Positions 27,601-39,600 of a DNA stretch of 64,000 nt are shown here, piece after piece. The stretch comes from Lamellibrachia columna (lineage: Eukaryota > Annelida > Polychaeta > Sabellida > Siboglinidae). The first letter of the stretch is position 1; every line of letters begins with the position of its first letter. Below the pieces are notes generated by a model. That model worked only from the letters and a program-made list of their open reading frames with translations, was not told the DNA's origin and made no database searches. A program made the translations under genes and the position numbers. The DNA is taken from NCBI GenBank assembly GCA_963662155.1, contig OY759263.1:41326584-41390583 (forward strand), written 5' to 3'.

Positions 27601-30600
27601 GTACGACAGTTCTTGTGGCAGTGTTACCTTGTATGGCAATGTAATCATTGACACCAGCTTGCTTACGTACAACAGTTCTTGTGGCAGTGTTACCTTGTAT
27701 GGCAATGTAATCATTGACACCAGCTAGCTTACATATGACAGTTCTTGTGGCAGTGTTACCTTGTATGGCAATGTAATCATTGACACCAGCTAGCTTACGT
27801 ACAACAGTTCTTGTGGCAGTGTTACCTTGTATGGCAATGTAATCATTGACACCAGCTAGCTTACGTACAACAGATCTTGTGGCAGTGTTACCTTGTATGG
27901 CAATGTAATCATTGACACCAGCTAGCTTACGTACGACAGTTATTGTGGCAGTGTTACCTTGTATGGCAATGTAATCATTGACACCAGCTAGCTTACGTAC
28001 AACAGTTCTTGTGGCAGTGTTACCTTGTATGGCAATGTAATCATTGACACCAGCTAGCTTACGTATGACAGTTCTTGTGGCAGTGTTACCTTGTATGGCA
28101 ATGTAATCATTGACACCAGCTAGCTTACATATGACAGTTCTTGTGGCAGTGTTACCTTGTATGGCAATGTAATCATTGACACCAGCTAGCTTATGTATGA
28201 CAGTTCTTGTGGCAGTGTTACCTTGTATGGCAATGTAATCATTGACACCAGCTAGCTTACGTACAACAGTTCTTGTGGCAGTGTTACCTTGTATGGCAAT
28301 GTAATCATTGACACCAGCTAGCTTATGTATGACAGTTCTTGTGGCAGTGTTACCTTGTATGGCAATGTAATCATTGACACCAGCTAGCTTATGTATGACA
28401 GTTCTTGTGGCAGTGTTACCTTGTATGGCAATGTAATCATTGACACCAGCTAGCTTACATATGACAGTTCTTGTGGCAGTGTTACCTTGTATGGCAATGT
28501 AATCATTGACACCAGCTAGCTTATGTATGACAGTTCTTGTGGCAGTGTTACCTTGTATGGCAATGTAATCATTGACACCAGCTAGCTTACGTATGACAGT
28601 TCTTGTGGCAGTGTTACCTTGTATGGCAATGTAATCATTGACACCAGCTAGCTTATGTATGACAGTTCTTGTGGCAGTGTTACCTTGTATGGCAATGTAA
28701 TCATTGACACCAGCTAGCTTACATATGACAGTTCTTGTGGCAGTGTTACCTTGTATGGCAATGTAATCATTGACACCAGCTAGCTTATGTATGACAGTTC
28801 TTGTGGCAGTGTTACCTTGTATGGCAATGTAATCATTGACACCAGCTAGCTTACATATGACAGTTCTTGTGGCAGTGTTACCTTGTATGGCAATGTAATC
28901 ATTGACACCAGCTAGCTTACATATGACAGTTCTTGTGGCAGTGTTACCTTGTATGGCAATGTAATCATTGACACCAGCTAGCTTACATATGACAGTTCTT
29001 GTGGCAGTGTTACCTTGTATGGCAATGTAATCATTGACACCAGCTAGCTTACATATGACAGTTCTTGTGGCAGTGTTACCTTGTATGGCAATGTAATCAT
29101 TGACACCAGCTAGCTTACGTACAACAGTTCTTGTGGCAGTGTTACCTTGTATGGCAATGTAATCATTGACACCAGCTAGCTTACGTACAACAGATCTTGT
29201 GGCAGTGTTACCTTGTATGGCAATGTAATCATTGACACCAGCTAGCTTACGTACGACAGTTATTGTGGCAGTGTTACCTTGTATGGCAATGTAATCATTG
29301 ACACCAGCTAGCTTACGTACAACAGTTCTTGTGGCAGTGTTACCTTGTATGGCAATGTAATCATTGACACCAGCTAGCTTACGTATGACAGTTCTTGTGG
29401 CAGTGTTACCTTGTATGGCAATGTAATCATTGACACCAGCTAGCTTACATATGACAGTTCTTGTGGCAGTGTTACCTTGTATGGCAATGTAATCATTGAC
29501 ACCAGCTAGCTTATGTATGACAGTTCTTGTGGCAGTGTTACCTTGTATGGCAATGTAATCATTGACACCAGCTAGCTTACGTACAACAGTTCTTGTGGCA
29601 GTGTTACCTTGTATGGCAATGTAATCATTGACACCAGCTAGCTTATGTATGACAGTTCTTGTGGCAGTGTTACCTTGTATGGCAATGTAATCATTGACAC
29701 CAGCTAGCTTATGTATGACAGTTCTTGTGGCAGTGTTACCTTGTATGGCAATGTAATCATTGACACCAGCTAGCTTACATATGACAGTTCTTGTGGCAGT
29801 GTTACCTTGTATGGCAATGTAATCATTGACACCAGCTAGCTTATGTATGACAGTTCTTGTGGCAGTGTTACCTTGTATGGCAATGTAATCATTGACACCA
29901 GCTAGCTTATGTACGACAGTTATTGTGGCAGTGTTACCTTGTATGGCAATGTAATCATTGACACCAGCTAGCTTATGTATGACAGTTCTTGTGGCAGTGT
30001 TACCTTGTATGGCAATGTAATCATTGACACCAGCTAGCTTATGTATGACAGTTCTTGTGGCAGTGTTACCTTGTATGGCAATGTAATCATTGACACCAGC
30101 TAGCTTATGTATGACAGTTCTTGTGGCAGTGTTACCTTGTATGGCAATGTAATCATTGACACCAGCTAGCTTACATATGACAGTTCTTGTGGCAGTGTTA
30201 CCTTGTATGGCAATGTAATCATTGACACCAGCTAGCTTACATATGACAGTTCTTGTGGCAGTGTTACCTTGTATGGCAATGTAATCATTGACACCAGCTA
30301 GCTTATGTATGACAGTTCTTGTGGCAGTGTTACCTTGTATGGCAATGTAATCATTGACACCAGCTAGCTTATGTATGACAGTTCTTGTGGCAGTGTTACC
30401 TTGTATGGCAATGTAATCATTGACACCAGCTAGCTTATGTATGACAGTTCTTGTGGCAGTGTTACCTTGTATGGCAATGTAATCATTGACACCAGCTAGC
30501 TTATGTATGACAGTTCTTGTGGCAGTGTTACCTTGTATGGCAATGTAATCATTGACACCAGCTAGCTTATGTATGACAGTTCTTGTGGCAGTGTTACCTT

Positions 30601-33600
30601 GTATGTTAGAAATCTCCTCATCTGAGAAACAAGTGCAGGAGTACATCACGCCGCGGTGTCTTGACAATTAATTCTAACTTGATGAAAAAATCTGACGAAA
30701 ACAAAGGGGGGTTCCCGGACACTGGATGGACACCCCTGGACCCACCCATTACATTAATTATAATTCATTGATTGCTCAGTGCTATCGGTCGATCTTGGTC
30801 AAACATGCCCAACAAATAAATATAGTGTTTTTTATTGTGTGATCTCATTTATAGTTTTATATCACTTTTGGACCACGTCATAATGGTTCCTTACTGTGAC
30901 AGCATGTGTCCTCTGCATAAATGATGAAGTTTTAAAATAAGAGTTTGTCATATTATTAACGATACATGTAAATGTGCAATGCTTCACATCACTAATACTG
31001 TGTCTTTTTCACCAAAGCACATCTATTGACATCGAGGAAATCGCAAAACAGGGATCAGTTGACTCGGTATGTTTTCCTTCCACATCTACAACATTCTCGG
31101 TTTCTTGTCAAACCTGTGTGTTAGCATGGTTAGTAGCAAAAAACAAATTAGTGTTTATAACATTAATGTACTATTTAATCCTTGTGTTATTGAATTAAAC
31201 TGACGTTACACCACTGCCAGTCTTAGCAGCCAGACTACAAGACAGCACAGTTAAACTGACGTTACACCACTTCCAGTCTTAGCAGCCAGACTACAAGACA
31301 GCACAATTAAACTGATGTTACACCACTGCCAGTCTTAGCAGCCAGACTACAAGACAGCACAGTTAAACTGACGTTACACCACTGCCAGTCTTAGCAGCCA
31401 GACTACAAGACAGCACAATTAAACTGACGTTACACCACTGCCAGTCTTAGCAGCCAGACTACAAGACAGCACAATTAAACTGACGTTACACCACTGCCAG
31501 TCTTAGCAGCCAGACTACAAGACAGCACAATTAAACTGATATTACACCACTGCCAGTCTTAGCAGCCAGACTACAAGACAGCACAATTAAACTGATGTTA
31601 CACCACTGCCAGTCTTAGCAGCCAGACTACAAGACAGCACAATTAAACTGATGTTACACCACTGCCAGTCTTAGCAGCCGGACTACAAGACAGCACAATT
31701 AAACTGATGTTACACCACTGCCAGTCTTAGCAGCCAGACTACAAGACAGCACAATTAAACTGATGTTACACCACTGCCAGTCTTAGCAGCCAGACTACAA
31801 GACAGCACAATTAAACTGATGTTACACCACTGCCAGTCTTAGCAGCTGGACTACAAGACAGCACAATTAAACTGATGTTACACCACTGCCAGTCTTAGCA
31901 GCCAGACTACAAGACAGCACAATTAAACTGATGTTACACCACTGCCAGTCTTAGCAGCCAGACTACAAGACAGCACAATTAAACTGATGTTACACCACTG
32001 CCAGTCTTAGCAGCCGGACTACAAGACAGCACAATTAAACTGATGTTACACCACTGCCAGTCTTAGCAGCTGGACTACAAGACAGCACAATTAAACTGAT
32101 GTTACACCACTGCCAGTCTTAGCAGCCAGACTACAAGACAGCACAATTAAACTGATGTTACACCACTGCCAGTCTTAGCAGCCAGACTACAAGACAGCAC
32201 AATTAAACTGATGTTACACCACTGCCAGTCTTAGCAGCCAGACTACAAGACAGCACAATTAAACTGATGTTACACCACTGCCAGTCTTAGCAGCCAGACT
32301 ACAAGACAGCACAATTAAACTGATGTTACACCACTGCCAGTCTTAGCAGCCAGACTACAAGACAGCACAATTAAACTGATGTTACACCACTGCCAGTCTT
32401 AGCAGCCAGACTACAAGACAGCACAATTAAACTGATGTTACACCATTGCCAGTCTTAGCAGCTGGACTACAAGACAGCACAGTTAAACTGATGTTACACC
32501 ACTGCCAGTCTTAGCAGCCAGACTACAAGACAGCACAATTAAACTGATGTTACACCACTGCCAGTCTTAGCAGCCAGACTACAAGACAGCACAATTAAAC
32601 TGATGTTACACCACTGCCAGTCTTAGCAGCTGGACTACAAGACAGCACAATTAAACTGATGTTACACCACTGCCAGTCTTAGCAGCTGGACTACAAGACA
32701 GCACAATTACCATATTTGACACAATAAGTGTACAGTACACTTGAAAAAAAATTGGGCCATGCAAAAATGTCAAAGAATCTGTTCTTATAAACATACACCA
32801 AAATTTCACACATTTCAGTTGTTCCACACTAGTCAAATTACAATAATTATGGATCCTGCTGATTAAAAAAGGGGGTTTAACAAGATTTAACAAGATTTGC
32901 CATCCAAGCCAAAGGCCCAGATGGCAAGTGGACAAGGAAGCCATTGGCTTATCGAGAGTCCAACAATGTTCATCTACTTATAGCCCGCCCTCCTGAGATA
33001 CGTGTCAACCTTGTTTTTAAACATATTCACGCTGCTAGCAGTTACACAATCTGTAGACAATTTGTTCCATTCATTTATTGTCCTCTGTGAGAACGAGTGC
33101 TTCCTGATGTCCAATCTACATTGATCCTTTACTAATTTTACCTCATGTCCTCTAGTTCTGCTATCCTTCTTGAGTGAGAAAAACATATTTCTAGCAATAT
33201 TTTCATACCCATTCAATATCTTAAAAACTTCAATCTGATCTCCTCTTAACCTCCTTGTCTCTAGAGTTGTTAAACCACATTCTTTCAGGCGTTATTCATA
33301 ACTAAGGTCTCTCAGTTCTGGAATCATTTTAGTTGCTCTCCTTTGTATGCGTTCAAGCGTATCTATATCCTTCTTACGATATGGTCTCCATGCTTGTATA
33401 CAGTATTCTAAATGAGGTCTAACTATTGCTTTATAACTTTTTTTAGGGTTAACTCTAATTAGGGTATATATGCTTAATAGGTCAAATACCATATGTCTTT
33501 TCTGAACTGTTCAATACAGATATATCTGCAGCAAACTTATTGTTGTTTTTGTGTATGCCAATAAGCAATTTTAAGTTTATTGGTCTAAATCATTATAATA

Positions 33601-36600
33601 AAATTGTAAAAAAAAGTGCAGTTTTTCAAAGACATAATTTCATGAAAGTGTGTTGATGTTTCACTAACTTTTAACTGAACTGTCTCTGTAAAATGTTTAA
33701 GATTTGTAGGCAGTAACATATGAAGTTTAACCTGATTTTGATGGCAACAGTTCACACGTGGCATATTTTCTATGGAGTAACGTTTGACCTGATCTTATTT
33801 TCAGTGGTTTCCATTGGATAATGTGAAAACTGGACTGATCCATTTGCGTGCAACGTGGCTCTACCTCAGCAAGGATCCAGCTGACCTTGAGCGGGTAAAT
33901 ATTACAACCTTGACCTTTTGTGATCTTGACATAAGGCTTTAAAAAAAATACATGTCAATGCATTTGATTACAAATGCAAGTGTTTCAATTTATTCAAATG
34001 TAATGCCATTTTTCAGGATCGCATTCAAATGCAATTTTTTTGTTGGATGCAAATGTTTGGGTTATGCATTTGTAAATGCATTTCAATTATTTTCACATGT
34101 TTTTTATATTAAATCTGCTATATTTTGAATTAAAAAAAACATGTTACTAATTTGCTACAATAGCAAAATTACATATACTAACATAAGCATTGTAATACAA
34201 CTATATTCAGGTGCACTAACAATTGGGTCAGTGTATAATGTTGTTGTAGAAACTCTGTCGCATTGATGAAGAAATTATGCAAAGAGCATATGATAGATGT
34301 AATAGGTGTGTGCATGTGTATGTATGTGTAAATATTATGCACACCACGCACCATGTACCACACACCACACACCATGTACCACACGTGCCATGCACACTTT
34401 ATTATTTATGTTTTGTAAAACTTATGTAACATTCATTTTATTCATTCATAAATGTTTCTGATTTTTAATCTGTGCAAGCTTTACATGTTTTGTGTCATAT
34501 TTTAAATATTTTACCTGGGATAATGGTGCACACAGATTTATGCAGTGTTCTCTGTGTTTCAGTTTTGAGTAATGTCATATTTTGAGTAATTTAAAATTAC
34601 ATTACGAAATACAGTTATAGAAATTTGTACTGACCTGAACCAAAAGACGTTATTATAAAGAGTACATCTGCTCCATGTTGTTATCTCGGGAGAGACTTTA
34701 CTCTGTCTATTTCTTTCCCTTTGTCTACAATAAAGTCTCGTAGCCGACGGTCGACTGGGGTATGTCTTCTGTGATGTACAGCATTCAGTTATTCTTGCTA
34801 GTCTTACTATCATAATGGTTGCTCTGTATGGTTGCTATGGTGATGGTTGATATGACAAGTTGCCAGATTTGGTTGCTATGGTGATGGGCGTTTGTAAAGT
34901 TTTGCATTGTTTGTGACTTTATGTTGTAGAATTCCTGCTAATCCATTTTATGCTGTTTCGGTTTCAGTATTGTTAATAACAATGTTTGTGTATTAATTCA
35001 ATATTTTTAATTGTGGAAATTAACAGTTTGACAATGATTTTTGATATAATGAAATGTTTCCCAAAAAAGTTGTTACTATTATGATTTATGAGTCATAAAC
35101 AACAGGTAATTAAATACTCTGTTAATTTGTTACTAAGGTAGCCGTGATTCAACAGAGAATATGCCATTTTTACATAAATCTGAAGAAACCTTTGCACAAA
35201 AGATCAATATTCTAAAGCAGGAACATATATTTAATCAATTGAGTGCAAGCAAATTGGTAAAAACATTGGTTTTTGAATGTAATACTCATGATTGTCAAAC
35301 ATTTCGTGAAAATACACTGCTGCACAAAATTGCTATGCTATGCTGTGTTTCGAAGCTTCATTGTATGACAAGATGCAATGCATTAAACGTATGAACATCA
35401 CAGGCCATTGTTGTCTATTGATAACTTTCCTGGGGTGATTATTACAAATACATTTCCAACGGATGAAATGAAATGTGTCACATAGTTACATGAACAGTTA
35501 CTGATGTGTCCCCCTAGTGATGTTTCTAATGTGAGATCAAGTGAGATTGCAACAGGTAGCAATTTAGGGCAGCTGGCAGATTTTATTCCATTGACTATAA
35601 TTATTAGTAAGTAGTGAAAACAGTGAATGCCTACTGAATGCTTAATACATTTGAAAATCAAACAATATTACACATTGTTCACCAAACTTATCAATATAAG
35701 TATAAAGGCTTTTTTTTTTTTAAACAAATAATATTTTTGCAAACATGCTACTTGGTGAGTCCTTCTCAGTAGAAACATGCTACTTGGTGAGTCCTTCCCA
35801 GTAGTAACATGATACTTGGTGAGTCCTTCCCGGTAGTAACATGATACTTGGTGAGTCCTTCCCAGTAGTAACATGATACTTGGTGAGTCCTTCCCAGTAG
35901 TGACATGCTACTTGGTGAGTCCTTCCCAGTAGTAACATGATACTTGGTGAGTCCTTCCCAGTAGTGACATGCCACTTGGTGAGTCCTTCCAAGTAGTGAC
36001 ATGCTACTTGGTGAGTCCTTCCAAGTAGTGACATGCTACTTGGTGAGTCCTTTCCAGTAGTGACATGCTACTTGGTGAGTCCTTTCCAGTAGTGACATGC
36101 TACTTTGGGAGTCCTTCCCAGTAGTGACATGCTACTTGGTGAGTCCTTCCAAGTAGTGACATGCTACTTGGTGAGTCCTTCCCAGTAGTGACATGGTAGA
36201 ATGTGGTCATTTTGCCAGGTGTTGTGTTGATGATAGGTGAAATAGTTTGATATCACAATAAGTACTTCCCTGAGCCATGAGATGAGTAGACCTGCAACAC
36301 AAGCAGGAACATTCACTGAATTCTGTACATATTTTATGTTGCAAACCCAAGTGCATTGTATATAGGTTGTTTTCTACAGACCTGTTAAGTCTCCCGTGTC
36401 TGGCGGAAGGCTCCCGCATTTGTGACCCATATTCCGTTCTCCCACGCAGGAAATGAAATCTCCCATTTTTTATGATTCCTCCCCTTTTTATGCTTCCTAC
36501 CTTTTTCCCAAAAATGTTCTGACCATGCTCCATTTTTAGAAATAAACATTTCCCCATTTCTATTGTGGCAGAAACTTTCCGAATAACAACATTGTTAATG

Positions 36601-39600
36601 TTTATGTCGTTGCATATTTTTTAATTCCTTTCATACTGGAATCGTGCTATGGACATTTTAATTTGATAAAAGTTATCATGTGGTCTGCAAACATCGAATC
36701 AAATCAAGTGTTCATGCGAATAAGTGTGAATTTAACCTTTGACTGATGCACGATGAATTCATCGTTTGGTGGCTTGACTCGTGATTCTGCGTTGCACACA
36801 AACCTCCAGTTTTGTCATTTCAGAAACTTAACAGGTCTGGTTTTCTAGACCATTGCTGGGTGCGTTAACCAACTGTAAAACCTGTTTGAGCTTGGTTACC
36901 TGCTTCGTTTATTTAGTGGCTGTATTTACTGCTTCTTTCTTTGTTTCTTTCGTCAGTTTATTTGGTAAAAAGCAGTTTGCTTCATAATTATTTGTATTGA
37001 TCAGTCTTGTTTGTTATTAACATCTGTAGTTTAATTTAATTTGCATATATATTCTAGCACATAAGAATCTATATTAAACTTAATTTTGTTATCAGTGCTG
37101 TTTAAGAATACTGGGTCTTCAGACCTGTTGGAATTGAATAAAATACAATACAATTTAATTATGTCCTCTATATCAGAAATCAGACATGAAGTATATGTGT
37201 ACATGTGCCACATGAGGGTATTATAATAGTGAAGGGTGTTTCGCCGGTGAATATCTACATAATTTTTACATAGGTTGTACATATTCAATTACTCTGCAGT
37301 ACTTTGTTAGCCTTTTGCTTGAATACCCGGTAGTGACTTTATAAGTACTGATTCAAATTGTCAAAACATTTATCCACTTTCTGCAGACTTGTTTGTCTAC
37401 ATAATTACTTCTGGCCTGATTCAAAGTTGTTAGCGTTATTGCTAGAACTCTTACAATACCAAATGTTATGTGGAAAAAAAACAAGTATGTTGTTATAATG
37501 ACACCACAATCATCAACTAAGAAAAGCAACATAAAAATTCAGGATAGTGAAATATTTTACAGATCTTTAATATAATTACTCATCCATGTGATATTCAAAT
37601 TGATATTCAAGTTTGCAAGACCTCTCTAATGACATATAGCCTTTGACTTTGTCATATAACTTGCTTATGCGCTCATTTGCTGACACATTACACTGAAATC
37701 ATGTGGAAGTTAACTAATAACATTATTGTGATTCATTATTTATATGAAATATAATAATGAGATCAAATAAAATTATCTAACCATTTCGCAAGAATATGCT
37801 TTATAACACACTGTCCAAAAATCACTTCTATCAACATTTCTTCCCTGACATTCACCTGTGGATTTCCTCCTACTTTACAGTCTCTGTCTGAAGCGGTAGA
37901 GGAACATATGGCTAATGCTCTCCTCGTTGTCACAGTTGACTCGGCCTCAGGACTCAAGGTCAGTAGGTCATCAGGTCAATAAGTCGTTGTCATGACAAAA
38001 GATGGGCTAAAAATTAACTTGTTAAATTAAGTTCAAAGTGAAATTTCAATGTGCAATTTTTTTATATAAAGTGACTTGGTAATATGTACTTATGATCATG
38101 TAACAAACCTTTTACATGGTCAGATACCTGTCCCATGGGATCTGTCAGACCTAAACCCTCCCTGTGACTCTGAATAATCTATCCTTGTTTTCTTTCACCA
38201 GCGACTGAAGAAGATGCTTGAACCAACCGCATATGTGTGTCTTTCCATCGGGAACAAGGAGCAGAAGACGGCAGCCAAGGCGAAGACAACCAACCCGAAG
38301 TGGGAGGAACATTTACAGTTCCTTATCCACAACCCAAGTGTGCAAGAACTCGATGTCACCGTAAGTCTCTGTCACATTTCCATGGTTACTATTATGTCAG
38401 TACGGCCATGCAATTTTTAACTATATATTTCTATGCCAGAAGAACTCATGCAGGATAATTAAATTATCTGTAACAAGGAGGAGTTGAAACTAGATTATAA
38501 AAGGATTATAAATAAGATAATGTAAGTAAAGACATAATGTAACTACAGTCAACCAACACATTTTGTATATATTAACATTTTTATTGTACTCAATCTAATT
38601 TAGGATGGAAGGAGGAGGCTGACAGGTGGAGGGAGGAGGCTGACAGGTGGAGGGAGGAGGCTGACAGGTGGAGGGAGGAGGCTGACAGGTGGAGGGAGGA
38701 GGCTGACAGGTGGAGGGAGGAGGCTGACAGGTGGAGGGAGGAGGCTGACAGGGGGAGGGAGGAGGCTGACAGGTGGAGGGAGGAGGCTGACAGGTGGAGG
38801 GAGGAGGCTGACAGGTGGAGGGAGGAGGCTGACAGGTGGAGGGAGGAGGCTGACAGGGGGAGGGAGGAGGCTGACAGGTGGAGGGAGGAGGCTGAGGAGC
38901 TGGGGAGGTGCAGCAATACATGAACTAGCATCACCCCTTTATAAATGAACTAACAAGGAAGAATACATTGTACCTTATTTAAATTCTGTTAATTTATTAC
39001 TATAAAATTGACATCCTGAGATGACTAATATGTTGTCAATTCAGGTGTTTGACAGTGGAAAGGGATCAAAGAGACTGGGAACTGTGACTGTTTCCATCAA
39101 GGACCTGTTGAATGCGAAGGATATGACAGTGAACCGTCCGTTCCCACTGAGAGATGCTGAGCCTCAGAGCAAGATCAACTTGCAGCTGTGTCTCAGGGTA
39201 AATGTCCCCTGTAAATGTCACTTTTATTTTCAGTTTAATGTGACATTTTTATTGCAGCCTTTTCCTTAAAAGGCTATATTTGTAATATCATTTCACTGAA
39301 GTTAGTTTTGCTAGGTGAGGTCAAGAATATCCTGTGTAATTTGTGAACTAAGTAGAGATAAGTTCTCATTATACCATAACTAATGAAAACTATGGAAACA
39401 GCCAAATTAGTTACTATTTAAAATTACAAAATGGTGTATTTATTGAAAAATTACACACTTCACGTTTTACTGTTATTAATGACAGTAACAATGTAAATTT
39501 TAATCCAACCACACAAACTAATAAGTAACTGTATTAACAGACATAGGCAAAAAACACCAAAGAGACGTCATATTGAAATTGTATATAAATCTTCTACATT

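Noticed and set aside
27431..30667. Long minus-strand ORF as a repeat protein gene
   Set aside because: It lies in an E-Syt intron, arises from a 66-bp unit in phase with codons, and varies mainly at CpGs. The same array is interrupted by stops elsewhere (25757-27430).
38604..38934. Alternative E-Syt exon coding an EEADRWR heptad
   Set aside because: The phase from exon 15 does not give this frame and no donor follows.
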